Below, piece by piece: positions 24,717 to 34,023 of a stretch of 64,000 nucleotides of DNA. The position numbers were made by a program, and so were the translations under genes. Source of the stretch: Nocardioides plantarum (lineage in GTDB: Bacteria > Actinomycetota > Actinomycetes > Propionibacteriales > Nocardioidaceae); assembly GCF_006346395.1 (NCBI RefSeq), contig NZ_VDMS01000003.1:62001-126000 (forward strand), read 5' to 3'. Under the pieces are notes generated by a model, which was not told the DNA's origin, made no database searches, and was given only the letters and a program-made list of their open reading frames with translations. How positions within the stretch are numbered: the stretch's first letter is position 1; every line of letters starts with the position of its first letter.

Positions 24717-27714
24717 AGCGGCGCAGGGCGACGAAAGAGCCCTGGCGGGACTTGGTGACCACGAGCTGGGTGGGGATCCGGTCGCGCATCTCGGCGACGT
24801 GGCTGACCACGCCGACCACGCGGCCGCCGTCGCGCAGGGCGTCGAGGGTGTCCATGACGTCGTCGAGGGTGTCGGCGTCGAGGGAGCCGAAGCCCTCGTC
24901 GACGAAGAGGGTGTCGAGGGAGGCACCTCCGGCCTCGTGGGCGATCACGTCGGCCAGGCCCAGGGCGAGGGCGAGGGAGACCACGAAGGTCTCGCCCCCC
25001 GAGAGCGTGGCGGGGTCGCGGGACTCGCCGGACCAGTCGTCGCGCACGAGCAGGCTGAGCCCGCCGCGGGTCTCGCCGGCGCCCCGCTTGCCGGTGTGCT
25101 CGAGGGAGTAGCGCTGGTCGCTCATCCGGGCCAGGCGCTCGTTGGCGGCGCCGACGACCTGGCCCAGGCGGTAGGCCAGGACGAAGGCCGACAGGCGCAT
25201 CCGAAGCAGGTTGTCGGCCGAACGACCCTCGACGAACGAGGACAGCCGGGTCACCAGCGCGAGGTCGCGCCGCAGCGGTGCCCAGGCGGCCAGGGCCTCG
25301 TCGAGCTCGACCAGCAGCCCGGCCAGGCGGGTCGAGCGGGCGGCGTGGACCGCCACGTCGGACGCGGCCCGACGCGAGGCCGTCACCGCCGCCTGGTGGG
25401 CCGCCTCGTGAGCGGCCAGCGTGGCGTCGAGGTCGCCCACGGGCTCGTCGTCGGACGGGCCGGCCTCGCGCAGCACCTCGGTGACGGCGGCGAGACGCTG
25501 CTGGTGCCGGGCCACGGACTCGGCGAGCCGGGCCACGGCGTCGGGCTCGAGGGCGGCCTCGCGGACGGGGCCGGGCCCGGCGAACCCGGCCTCGGTCGCG
25601 GCGTCGTCGAGCGCGCGGTGGGCCTGCTCGGCCGACCAGCCGGCCTCGACGGCGTCGTCGCGGTAGCGCAGGGCGTCGGCGCACAGCTCGGTGGTACGGC
25701 GGTGGGCCGCGGCGATCGCGTCGAGAGCCGTGAGGTCGGCGGCCCCCAGGGCAGCGAGCTCGGCGCGCAGCGCCTCGGCCTCGGTCGTGGCCCGCTGGTG
25801 GGCCGTGTCGGCGGCCGCCGCGTCGGCGGTGAGCCCGGCCACGCGGGTACCGAGCTGGTCGAGCTCGGCGACCTGGGCGTCGAGCCGGGCCTCGAGGTCG
25901 GGCAGCCGGCCCGCGGCTCGCCACGACTGGGAGAGAGCGGCCTGGCGGGCGGCCAACCGCGCGACGAGCTCGGCCGGATCGCCCTCGCCGGCTCGAGCGG
26001 TGGCGGCAGCGAGGTTCTGGTCGAGGTCGCGCACCTGCTGGTCGAGGGCGTGCTCGACGACCTCGGCGTCGGCCAGCTGCTTGCGGGCCTCGCGCTCGGT
26101 CGTGGCGTCGGGGGCACCGGGCGCCGGATGGGCCAGGGACGGGTGCTCGGCGGACCCGCAGACGGGGCAGCAGCCGCCGCCCACCACGAGCGCCCCGGCG
26201 AGCTCGGCGGCCATGCCGTCGACCCGGGCGAGCTGGACGGTGAGCAGCGCGTCCTTGCGGGCCAGCGACACCTCGCGGGACGTCAGCCAGCGCTCACGGG
26301 CCTCCTCGCGCTGGGCGGCGAGCACGGTCGCCTCCTCGTGCGCGTCGAGCCGGTTGCGCAGGTCCTGCGCCTGGGCGGTCAGCCCGTCGACCGTGGCCGC
26401 CTCGGCGCGCACCTCGAGCACCAGGGCCCGCAGCTCGTCGATCTCGGCGGGTCGCTGGGCGTGCACCCGGCGCAGCTCGTCGAGCTGGGCCGTGAGCCGG
26501 TGGACCCGGCGTCGGAGGGCGCCGACCTCCTCGTCGACGACGACGAGCCGCTCGGCCCGGGGCCGCAGGGCGCGGGCGGTGGCCGCGGCCTCGGCACAGT
26601 CGGCGGCCAGCGCCTCGAGGTCGACGGACTCCTCGACGTCGGGCCGGTGCTGGTGCAGGGCCCTCGCTGCGGCCACGGCGCGCGTCGTCGCCGCCTCGGC
26701 CCGGAGGTCGGCGGCCTCGGCCAGCCGCGCCCAGGGCAGGACGCCGGCCGCGCGCCGGGCCGCGTCGAGCCGACGGGTGTCGTCGTCGTGGGCCGCTGCG
26801 CGGCTGCGCAGGTCGGCCAGCTCGTGCCGGGCGGTGTCGAGCCGTCGCCGACGGGCCGCCTCGCTCCGGGTCTGCTCGAGCGCCGTCAGGGCGGCGCCCT
26901 CGCGGGCCGTGACCTCCAGGAGCGTCGCGTCGGCGGCGCTGCGGGCGCGCACGCTGGCGGCCTGCGTCTGCTCGAGCCAGGAGCGCAGCACGCCGTCATC
27001 GGCGGCGAGCTGGAGCGCGTGCAGGTCGATGCCGTCGGGCAGCGCGACCGCGGCGGCCTCGGTGGCACGGCTGACCACGTCGGCGACGCGCTCGTGGTGA
27101 CGCGCGTCGTCGCGGGACAGGCGCTGCCGACGCTCGACGAGCCACCGCTCGACGGCCTCGAACCGGCCGGTACGGAAGAGCTGCTGCAGGAGCTTGTGGC
27201 GCTCGTCGGAACGGGCGCGGAGGAACGCCTGGAAGCGACCCTGGGGAAGCATCGCGACCTGGGTGAACTGGTTCATCGTCAGCCCGACGACGCGACCCAC
27301 CAGGTCACCGGCCTCGTCGAGGCGGCTCGACAGCGGCTGCCACGCCCCGTCGACCAGCTCGGAGACCGTGACCTTGGCCGGCTCGGTGGTGGTGCCGGAG
27401 CCGCGCTTCTTGGGGCGGTCCCACGCCGGCGAGCGGACGAACCGGAAGCGCCGGCCCGACAGCGTGGCCTCGAGCTGCACCCGCGGCACGGCGCCGGGGG
27501 CCGCCTGGTCGCAGCGCAGCCGCTTGGCGGCGCTCCTGTCGCCGGGAACGTCGCCGTAGAGCGCGAAGCACACCGCGTCGAGGACGCTGGTCTTGCCCGC
27601 CCCGGTCGCCCCGGACAGCAGGAACAGCCCGGCGTCGGACAGCTCGTCGAAGTCGACCGTCGCCGCGGTCGCGAAGGGTCCGAACGCCTCGGCCGTGAGG
27701 GTGTGCAGCCTCAC
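24715..27714 (-). CDS. sbcC: SbcC-type SMC-family exonuclease subunit
   Basis: A 999-residue ATPase of the SbcCD nuclease, which opens hairpins and processes DNA ends. Walker A is SGATGAGKTS (residues 34-43). A long coiled coil is interrupted near residue 515 by the zinc hook CCPVCG. The ABC signature LSGGETFVV lies near 900 and Walker B DTLFVDEGFGSLD near 935. The start overlaps the sbcD stop by 4 nt, so the two subunits are made together. Its 3' end runs into an array of palindromes; a hairpin-cutting nuclease gene beside hairpin-forming repeats may be coincidence. Confidence 0.95.
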   Translation of the reverse strand: MRLHTLTAEAFGPFATAATVDFDELSDAGLFLLSGATGAGKTSVLDAVCFALYGDVPGDRSAAKRLRCDQAAPGAVPRVQLEATLSGRRFRFVRSPAWDRPKKRGSGTTTEPAKVTVSELVDGAWQPLSSRLDEAGDLVGRVVGLTMNQFTQVAMLPQGRFQAFLRARSDERHKLLQQLFRTGRFEAVERWLVERRQRLSRDDARHHERVADVVSRATEAAAVALPDGIDLHALQLAADDGVLRSWLEQTQAASVRARSAADATLLEVTAREGAALTALEQTRSEAARRRRLDTARHELADLRSRAAAHDDDTRRLDAARRAAGVLPWARLAEAADLRAEAATTRAVAAARALHQHRPDVEESVDLEALAADCAEAAATARALRPRAERLVVVDEEVGALRRRVHRLTAQLDELRRVHAQRPAEIDELRALVLEVRAEAATVDGLTAQAQDLRNRLDAHEEATVLAAQREEARERWLTSREVSLARKDALLTVQLARVDGMAAELAGALVVGGGCCPVCGSAEHPSLAHPAPGAPDATTEREARKQLADAEVVEHALDQQVRDLDQNLAAATARAGEGDPAELVARLAARQAALSQSWRAAGRLPDLEARLDAQVAELDQLGTRVAGLTADAAAADTAHQRATTEAEALRAELAALGAADLTALDAIAAAHRRTTELCADALRYRDDAVEAGWSAEQAHRALDDAATEAGFAGPGPVREAALEPDAVARLAESVARHQQRLAAVTEVLREAGPSDDEPVGDLDATLAAHEAAHQAAVTASRRAASDVAVHAARSTRLAGLLVELDEALAAWAPLRRDLALVTRLSSFVEGRSADNLLRMRLSAFVLAYRLGQVVGAANERLARMSDQRYSLEHTGKRGAGETRGGLSLLVRDDWSGESRDPATLSGGETFVVSLALALGLADVIAHEAGGASLDTLFVDEGFGSLDADTLDDVMDTLDALRDGGRVVGVVSHVAEMRDRIPTQLVVTKSRQGSFVALRR

Positions 27715-28886
27715 GGCGCCACCGCCCCGACCTCGCTGATGAGGGCGTCGGCGTCGGGGTCGTCGCAGCAGGCGTCGACCGCCCGGTCGAGGAGCGCGGC
27801 CTCGTCGGGGTCGGGCTCGTGGCCGCGCAGCTCGATGAGGAACTCGCGGGCGACCTCGTGGTCGCGCCGGGCGTGGGTCATCGATGCCGCCGGCGCACCC
27901 AGCGCCGGCCGGGCGCCGGCGAAGGACAGCACGAGCGTGTGGGGGAAGCGTCGCCGCAGCCGCTCCATCGCCTGCAGCGGACGACCCGGGTCGGTCAGCG
28001 TGGCCTCGACCCAGCAGCCCTCGGCCCAGGCGTGCTCGGGGGAGCCGAGCAGCTCCTCGACCGTGCCCGTCAGGCGGGCGAGGGCGCGCGGGACGGGCGC
28101 CTCGACCCAGTCGGCGGACACCGCGCCCGTCGCGTCGAGGTCGACGAGCCAGGAGCCCTTGTGGTGACCGGCCTCGGAGAACGAGTAGGCGAGCGGGGAG
28201 CCGCTGTAGCGCACCCGGTCACTCAGGACGTGAGCTCCGTGGAGGTGACCCAGCGCGACGTAGTCGGCGCCGTCGAAGACGCTGGTCGGCACCCGGGCCA
28301 CACCGCCCACGGTGATGTCGCGCTCGGAGTCGGACGGCTGCGCGCCGGCGACGAACGCGTGGGCGAGCACCACCGAGCGGGTGCCGCGGCGCGCGGCGAG
28401 GTCACGGCGTACGCGGGTCATCGCCTCGGTCAGCGCCGCCTCGTGGGAGCGCTGGCCCAGCGACCACGGCTCGGCGACCGCGTGGGGGTCGAGGTAGGGG
28501 ATGCCGTGCACCGCGACCGGGCCGTGGGCGTCGTCGAGCAGCACCGGCGAGCCCACCGACGAGACGTCGGTGCGCAGGTGGACCCCGGCGGCGTCGATGA
28601 GGCGCGAGGAGAAGCCGAGGCGCTGGGCGGAGTCGTGGTTGCCGCTGGTCAGCACGACCGAGGCCCGCGAGCGGGCCAGCCGCACGAGCGCGTCGTCGCA
28701 GAGCCGTACGGCGTCGACCGGCGGCAGCGCGCGGTCGTAGACGTCACCGGCCACGACCACCAGGTCGACGCGCTCGGACTCGACGACCTCGAGCAGGTGG
28801 TCGACGTAGGCGGCCTGGTGGCCGAGCATCCCCTCACGGTGGAACGACCGGCCCAGGTGCCAGTCGGAGGTGTGGAGGATGCGCAT
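27711..28886 (-). CDS. sbcD: SbcD-type exonuclease, metallophosphoesterase subunit
   Basis: A 391-residue Mre11-like nuclease, the catalytic partner of SbcC. Metal-binding motifs occur in order: TSDWHLGRS near residue 6, VVAGDVYDRALP near 50, TSGNHDSAQRLG near 85, and GHLHGAH near 215. A C-terminal capping domain follows. The ATG at 28886 lies 7 nt after TAGCGT on the minus strand, implying a leaderless operon promoter. A second long frame upstream of the ATG is antisense to other genes and is not part of this protein. Confidence 0.95.
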   Translation of the reverse strand: MRILHTSDWHLGRSFHREGMLGHQAAYVDHLLEVVESERVDLVVVAGDVYDRALPPVDAVRLCDDALVRLARSRASVVLTSGNHDSAQRLGFSSRLIDAAGVHLRTDVSSVGSPVLLDDAHGPVAVHGIPYLDPHAVAEPWSLGQRSHEAALTEAMTRVRRDLAARRGTRSVVLAHAFVAGAQPSDSERDITVGGVARVPTSVFDGADYVALGHLHGAHVLSDRVRYSGSPLAYSFSEAGHHKGSWLVDLDATGAVSADWVEAPVPRALARLTGTVEELLGSPEHAWAEGCWVEATLTDPGRPLQAMERLRRRFPHTLVLSFAGARPALGAPAASMTHARRDHEVAREFLIELRGHEPDPDEAALLDRAVDACCDDPDADALISEVGAVAP

Positions 28887-28893
28887 GTCTCCA

Positions 28894-28899
28894 ACGCTA
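28894..28899 (-). promoter_or_regulatory. Probable -10 element, leaderless promoter of sbcDC
   Basis: TAGCGT on the minus strand ends 7 nt before the sbcD ATG. Confidence 0.45.
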
Positions 28900-28967
28900 G
28901 GTGCGACCACCGACATGGCCGCGGAGCACGCGCCGCGGAGCCGGGGCCGGCGTGCTAGAACGCGGGT

Positions 28968-29702
28968 GTGAACCTCAGCGACCTGCGGCTCGTGAGCCGC
29001 CACTCCAGCCCCGTCCCGGCGAGCGAGACCAGCGCGGCGGCAGCCGCGCTCGGCACCCCGTTGCCCGAGGACTACGTCGCCCACGTGGAGCGCTACGGGC
29101 GCGGGATCACGTGCGAGACCGTGCGGGTCTACGTGCCCGGTGACCTCGCCGGCACGACCGCGCAGTGGCGCCAGCGGATCACCGACTACTGGTTCTGGGA
29201 GACCGACGGGGTGGAGGTGACGCCCGAGACGCTGCAGACGCGTGGAGTCGTGATAGCCGACACGCTCGACGGCGACGAGTTCTGCTTCGTGGCCGGTGCG
29301 CCCGATCGCGTCTACGTGCTGCCGCGCCACAGCGACGAGGCCCTCGCCTTCGACGGTGGGCTGCTCCCGGCCGTCGCGCGGGTCCTCGACGGCTTCGACC
29401 CGCCCCTCTGGCCCGTCTTCGAGTCGTCCACGGCGCGCCGGACCTTCGAGATGTGGGGCAACGGCAGCGACGGGAACGCCGTCGCGGCCGGCCTCCTCGC
29501 GCTCGGCCTCCACGACCTCGAACAGACGTCGGAGCGACACCTGCAGGTCCTGCTGCCCTCGCTCGGGGGCATCGTGCAGGTCGTCGACTCCGGCCTGGGG
29601 GTGCGGGCCTACGGCTCCTTCGACGACGACGCGCCGACGGACGACATCGAGCGGGTCCTCGCTGCGCTCGCCGAGCACGGGCTGCGGCTGCTTCAGCAGT
29701 AG
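28968..29702 (+). CDS. SMI1/KNR4 (SUKH-like) family protein
   Basis: A 244-residue protein whose N-terminal 140 residues match the SUKH pattern: AALGTPLPEDYVAHVERYGRG, then a strand set ending in GVVIADTLDGDEFCFVAGAPDRVYVLPRH. A second part of about 90 residues (from FESSTARRTFEMWG) is unrecognised. SUKH proteins are often immunity proteins against polymorphic toxins, but no toxin gene is adjacent and solitary housekeeping-like copies are common. The GTG start is 6 nt after TAGAAC. The 3' end overlaps the convergent fdhD gene by 10 nt. Confidence 0.7.
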   Translation: MNLSDLRLVSRHSSPVPASETSAAAAALGTPLPEDYVAHVERYGRGITCETVRVYVPGDLAGTTAQWRQRITDYWFWETDGVEVTPETLQTRGVVIADTLDGDEFCFVAGAPDRVYVLPRHSDEALAFDGGLLPAVARVLDGFDPPLWPVFESSTARRTFEMWGNGSDGNAVAAGLLALGLHDLEQTSERHLQVLLPSLGGIVQVVDSGLGVRAYGSFDDDAPTDDIERVLAALAEHGLRLLQQ

Positions 29703-30493
29703 CGGACAGCGCGCTCGGCGGAGGCGAATCCCCACAGCGCCAGACCGGCCCGGGCTGCGAGGTCGACGGCGAGGCTGGTGGGGGCGCCGACCGCGACCAG
29801 CGCGCCGGTGCCGACGGCGACGGCCTTCTGGACGAGCTCGAACCCCGCGCGGCCGCTGACGACCAGCGCGGCCCCGGCCTCCGGGTCGCCGGCGAGCATG
29901 CGGGCGCCGGTGACCTTGTCGACCGCGTTGTGCCGACCGACGTCCTCGCGCACGACGAGCAGGTCGCCGGCCGCGGTGGCCAGACCGGCAGCGTGGACCC
30001 CGCCGGTGCGGTCGAAGACCTTCTGCCCCTCGCGCAGCAGACCGGGCAGGCGCCGTACGACGTCGTCGGAGGGCAGCTCGCCGGTCCACGGCCGGCCCGT
30101 CGTGGCGATGGCGGCCTCCACGCTGTCGCGGCCGCAGACGCCGCATGCCGACGACCCCGCAGACTGGGCCTCGTGCTGGTGGGGGAGGGTGCGGGGCTCG
30201 CTGTCGAGGGTGACGGTGACGACGTTGAACTCCTGCTCGGGCGCGAGCGTCACGTCGGTGCAGTAGGCGACGCCGTGCACGGAGGTGGCCAGGCCCTCGT
30301 GGCGGACCCAGCCAGCGGCGAGCTCGAAGTCGTGGCCAGGTGTCCGCATGGTCGTCCAGACCCGGCGGGCCGGGGCACCCGGCCACTGCAGCCTGATCTC
30401 CAGGGGCTCCTCGGTGACCACGCGGTCCTCGCGGGTGCGGCCCCCCTCGACGACCTTGATCCGAACGGAGGGGCCGGGACGGCGGGCCCTCAT
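29693..30493 (-). CDS. fdhD: Formate dehydrogenase accessory sulfurtransferase
   Basis: A 266-residue FdhD. The conserved sulfur-transfer cysteines are in SSACGVCGRDSVEAA near residue 118. Other conserved segments are VVREDVGRHNAVDKVTGARM and VVSGRAGFELVQKAVAVG. FdhD takes sulfur from a cysteine desulfurase and passes it to the molybdenum cofactor of formate dehydrogenase, which is not encoded in the window. It starts 7 nt after the pepN stop and is probably co-transcribed with it, an association that looks accidental. Confidence 0.95.
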   Translation of the reverse strand: MRARRPGPSVRIKVVEGGRTREDRVVTEEPLEIRLQWPGAPARRVWTTMRTPGHDFELAAGWVRHEGLATSVHGVAYCTDVTLAPEQEFNVVTVTLDSEPRTLPHQHEAQSAGSSACGVCGRDSVEAAIATTGRPWTGELPSDDVVRRLPGLLREGQKVFDRTGGVHAAGLATAAGDLLVVREDVGRHNAVDKVTGARMLAGDPEAGAALVVSGRAGFELVQKAVAVGTGALVAVGAPTSLAVDLAARAGLALWGFASAERAVRYC

Positions 30494-30500
30494 CGCGGGC

Positions 30501-32945
30501 TCACGAGACGGGGTAGGCCGCGCGGACGGCCAGGCGCCTGGCGAGCTCGTCGGCGTGGTCGGCGACGCGACGGCGTACGGCGGGCTCGAGCACGTCGCTG
30601 TCGAGCAGCGCCTCCGTGCGGGCGAGGGTGTCGTCGTCGACGAACGTCCGCGGGAAGAACGCGTCGGCCGCCAGCGCCAGCACCCAGCCCGACCGCACCT
30701 GCGAGGTGGCCGGGAGCTCGGCGAAGTAGCGCTCGACGTAGGGCGCGGTCAGCTCGCGCTGGGAGCCCTGCCACAGGCCCTGCCCGGCAGCGACCAGCTC
30801 GTAGTTGGGGGAGTCGAGGACCCCGGTGAACATCTCCCACGCGAGGGCCTTGGCCTCGGCCGTGGGCAGGGAGGTCGTGGCCAGCACGTGCGAGACGGCC
30901 GTCGCTGCGGTCCTGTCGTCGGCCAGGGCGGCGTCGAGCTCGGTCGGGTGGGTGCCGCCGAGGGTCGCGAGGCGCACCAGCAGCCGCCAGCGCACGTCGG
31001 CGTCGAGGTCGATCCCGGTCGGGGGCGAGGCGAGCCAGTCGCGCAGCAGGTCCACGTCGTCGGCGGTGCGCACGGCGGCCCGGAACGCCGAGAGCTGCAG
31101 CTCGGAGCCCGGCTCGGTCGAGCCGACCAGGTCGGCCACGGCCCGGTGCACCCGCGCGGTCGAGCCCGGCGTCGCCGCCGGCAGCACCTCGCCGAGCACC
31201 CACGGCACGGTGTGCCGGGCGGTGTCCTCGGTGTCCTGCACCGGGAAGGCCTGCACGAGCAGCTCGACGACGTCGTCGGGGGCGACGAGCGCCTCGTTGA
31301 ACCCGCTCTTGAGGTTGTTCCAGATCGCGGCGCGCAGCCCGTCGTCGCCGACCAGTGGCAGCTCGGTGCGCAGGCCGGCCACGGTGGCGGTGTCGGGGAC
31401 GTAGACGCCCCAGCTCTGCTCCCGCGGGTCGAGCACGACCGTGCCGGCGAGGTCGGGCAGCGGGGTCTCGGGGCCGGACACGTCGACGACGGTGGTGGTG
31501 ACGCTGCCCTCGCTCAGCGTGGCGACCTCGAAGCGGTGGGCGCGGTCGGCGGGGTGCTCCGGCGGCGGCGTACGACGGAGCACGTGGGCCTCGCGGTCGA
31601 GCGTGAAGGTGTCGGCCCCGGCGACCCGTAGCCACTGGTCGACGACGGGCGAGAGGTCGCCGGCACCGGACCTCTCCCAGCTGGCGACGAGGTCGTGCAT
31701 GGTGGCGTTGCCGAAGCGGTGACGGGTGAAGTGGTCGATCGCGCCGGCGAAGAACACCTCGTCGCCGAGGGAGGTGCACAGCTGCTTGAGGATGCTGGAG
31801 CCCTTGGCGTAGGAGATGCCGTCGAAGTTCTGCAGCGCGGCCACCGCGTCGACCGCGCCGTTGCCGGCCACCGGGTGCGTGGTCGGGCGCTGGTCGGCCA
31901 GCAGCCCCCACTGGCGGCGCGACCAGGCGACGTGGGTCCAGGCGTCGTCGTACTGGGTGACGTCGGCGGTGACGCGGTTGCCCATGTACTCGGCGAACGA
32001 CTCGTTGAGCCACAGGTCGTCCCACCAGGTCGGCGTGACGATGTTGCCGAACCACTGGTGGGCCATCTCGTGGGCCACCGTGGTGGCCCGCACGATCCGG
32101 GTCCCGCGGGTGACCCGCGTGTCGAAGACCAGCTGGTCGCGGAACGTCACGCAGCCGGGGTTCTCCATCGCGCCGGCGTTGAACTCGGGCACGAACGCCT
32201 GGTGGTAGTCGCCGAAGGGGTAGCGGATGCCGAACAGCCGGTGGAACTCGTCGAAGCACTGCCGGGTGATCGTCAGCAGCTCGTCGGCGTCCTTGTCGAG
32301 GTGCTGGGCGAGGCTCTGTCGCGAGCTGAGGCCGAGCGGGATGCCGTCGTGCTCGTCGCGGACCACGTGGTAGGGACCGGCGACGACCGTGACGAAGTAG
32401 GTCGACAGCGGCTGGGTCGGACCGATCTCCCACCGCCCCGGCTCGGGGTTGGTGGCCGGGGCGTTGCCGACGACCACCCAGTCGGGCGGCGCGGTGACGT
32501 GCAGCGTGTAGGGCGCCTTGAGGTCGGGCTGGTCGAAGCAGGCGAACACCGTCGGCGCGGCGTCCATGAACGACATGCCGTAGACGTAGCGGCGTCCGTC
32601 GGCGGGATCGACGTGCTGGTGCAGCCCCTCCCCGTCGTTGCGGAACGGCATCCGCGCGTCGACCACCAGCACGTTGGTGCCGGCCGACGTCTCGATCGGC
32701 AGCCGCCCCTCACGCAGCAGGTCGACGTCGACGGGCCGGTCGTTGAGCCGGATCGCGGCGACCGACACCGGCTTGAGGTCGACGAACGTCGGCCCCCCGG
32801 TGCTCTCGAACTCGATCGTGGTCACCGACCCGAAGGTCGCCTCGCCGGTCAGGTCGAGCACGACGTCGTACGACGTCACGTCGAGCTGCTCACGGCGGGC
32901 GACGGCTTCGGTGCGGAGCAGGCTGCGGGACGACGCGACGGGCAT
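30501..32945 (-). CDS. pepN: Aminopeptidase N
   Basis: An 814-residue M1 zinc aminopeptidase. The substrate-binding motif is FNAGAMENPGC and the zinc motif HEMAHQWFGNIVTPTWWDDL, with the third ligand in NESFAEYMG (around residues 230-320). The C-terminal ERAP1-like helical domain begins near residue 500. It is somewhat shorter than the 850-870 residues common in actinobacterial PepN. It would remove N-terminal residues from peptides in the cytoplasm; no signal peptide is present. The ATG lies 6 nt after a TAGGCT element. Confidence 0.95.
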   Translation of the reverse strand: MPVASSRSLLRTEAVARREQLDVTSYDVVLDLTGEATFGSVTTIEFESTGGPTFVDLKPVSVAAIRLNDRPVDVDLLREGRLPIETSAGTNVLVVDARMPFRNDGEGLHQHVDPADGRRYVYGMSFMDAAPTVFACFDQPDLKAPYTLHVTAPPDWVVVGNAPATNPEPGRWEIGPTQPLSTYFVTVVAGPYHVVRDEHDGIPLGLSSRQSLAQHLDKDADELLTITRQCFDEFHRLFGIRYPFGDYHQAFVPEFNAGAMENPGCVTFRDQLVFDTRVTRGTRIVRATTVAHEMAHQWFGNIVTPTWWDDLWLNESFAEYMGNRVTADVTQYDDAWTHVAWSRRQWGLLADQRPTTHPVAGNGAVDAVAALQNFDGISYAKGSSILKQLCTSLGDEVFFAGAIDHFTRHRFGNATMHDLVASWERSGAGDLSPVVDQWLRVAGADTFTLDREAHVLRRTPPPEHPADRAHRFEVATLSEGSVTTTVVDVSGPETPLPDLAGTVVLDPREQSWGVYVPDTATVAGLRTELPLVGDDGLRAAIWNNLKSGFNEALVAPDDVVELLVQAFPVQDTEDTARHTVPWVLGEVLPAATPGSTARVHRAVADLVGSTEPGSELQLSAFRAAVRTADDVDLLRDWLASPPTGIDLDADVRWRLLVRLATLGGTHPTELDAALADDRTAATAVSHVLATTSLPTAEAKALAWEMFTGVLDSPNYELVAAGQGLWQGSQRELTAPYVERYFAELPATSQVRSGWVLALAADAFFPRTFVDDDTLARTEALLDSDVLEPAVRRRVADHADELARRLAVRAAYPVS

Positions 32946-32951
32946 GCGAAG

Positions 32952-32957
32952 AGCCTA
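32952..32957 (-). promoter_or_regulatory. Probable -10 element, leaderless promoter of pepN
   Basis: TAGGCT on the minus strand ends 6 nt before the pepN ATG at 32945. Confidence 0.45.
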
Positions 32958-32995
32958 GGCACGGTGCGGTCGAGCGGCGTCCCCCGCCCTGGCGA

Positions 32996-33991
32996 TCAGC
33001 CCAGCTTGATCAGCATCTTGCCCGTGTTGGCGCCGGTGGCCAGGCCCAGGAACCCCTCGACGGTGCGGTCGAGGCCGTCCAGGACGGTCTCGCGGTAGGT
33101 GATGTCGCCGCTGGCCAGCCACGGCGCGACGGTGCGGTAGAACTCGCCGGCGAGGTCGCCGTGGTCGCTGACGATGAAGCCGCGCAGCATCAGCCGCTTC
33201 GCGATCACCAGCATCAGGTTGCGGGGACCCGGGACCGGGTGGTCGTAGCCGGCGATCGCGCCGCACAGGGCGAGCCGGCCGCCGGTGCCCATGTGCTGGA
33301 TCGCAGCCTCGAGGTGGTCACCGCCGACGTTGTCGAAGTAGACGTCGACGGGCGCGTGCTCGGCGAGCTGACGGGCGACCGGGCCCTCGGAGTAGTCGAA
33401 CGCGGCGTCGTAGCCCAGCTCGTCGACGAGCCAGGAGACCTTGGCCGCGGACCCCGCCGAGCCCACGACCTTGGCGGCACCCAGCTTGTGGGCGAGCTGG
33501 CCGACCATCGAGCCGACCGCGCCGGCGGCGCCGGACACGAAGACGGTGTCGCCCTCGCGCAGGTGGGCGATGGCGGTCAGCCCGACCCACGCGGTCAGGC
33601 CCGGCATGCCGAGCGCGCCGAGGTAGGCCGACGCCGGCGCGGCGTCGGTGTCGACGACGCGCACCTCGCGCTCGCCGAGCACGGCGTGCTCACGCCATCC
33701 GGCCATGTGGAGCACGGTGGCGCCCACGGGCACGGACCCCGACGTCGACTCCTCGACGACGCCGACAGCACCGCCCTCGAGCGGCGCGTCCAGTGCGTAC
33801 GGCGGGACGTAGGACTTCACGTCGTTCATCCGGCCCCGCATGTAGGGGTCGACGGACAGGTAGGTGTTGCGCACCAGCACCTGGCCCTCCGCGAGGTCGG
33901 GCAGCGTGGCCTCGACGGTGCGGAAGTCGGCCGGCGTGGGCGTGCCCTGCGGTCGGGCGGTGAGCTGGATCTGGCGAGTCGTCGTAGTCAC
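32996..33991 (-). CDS. NADP-dependent MDR-family oxidoreductase (zinc-independent, CurA/PTGR-like)
   Basis: A 331-residue medium-chain reductase without zinc-ligand cysteines, resembling leukotriene B4 dehydrogenase/CurA enone reductases that reduce alpha,beta-unsaturated ketones. The N-terminal string LSVDPYMRGRMND is diagnostic of this subgroup; the cofactor fold contains VFVSGAAGAVGSMVGQLAH and KVVGSAGSAAKV, and VDVYFDNVGGDHLEAAI follows. The GTG start at 33991 was chosen because upstream frame content is unrelated and lies antisense over neighbouring genes. No operon partner is obvious. Confidence 0.88.
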   Translation of the reverse strand: MTTTTRQIQLTARPQGTPTPADFRTVEATLPDLAEGQVLVRNTYLSVDPYMRGRMNDVKSYVPPYALDAPLEGGAVGVVEESTSGSVPVGATVLHMAGWREHAVLGEREVRVVDTDAAPASAYLGALGMPGLTAWVGLTAIAHLREGDTVFVSGAAGAVGSMVGQLAHKLGAAKVVGSAGSAAKVSWLVDELGYDAAFDYSEGPVARQLAEHAPVDVYFDNVGGDHLEAAIQHMGTGGRLALCGAIAGYDHPVPGPRNLMLVIAKRLMLRGFIVSDHGDLAGEFYRTVAPWLASGDITYRETVLDGLDRTVEGFLGLATGANTGKMLIKLG

Positions 33992-34023
33992 CCGACCACC
34001 CTGCCAGTCCAGCCCAGCGCGCC

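Noticed and set aside
24703..28167. A 1,154-codon plus-strand frame over sbcC
   Set aside because: Antisense to sbcC and sbcD, without recognisable domains.
28968..29702. Toxin-immunity pair with the SUKH-like protein
   Set aside because: No toxin gene lies nearby, and the flanking genes are sbcD and fdhD.
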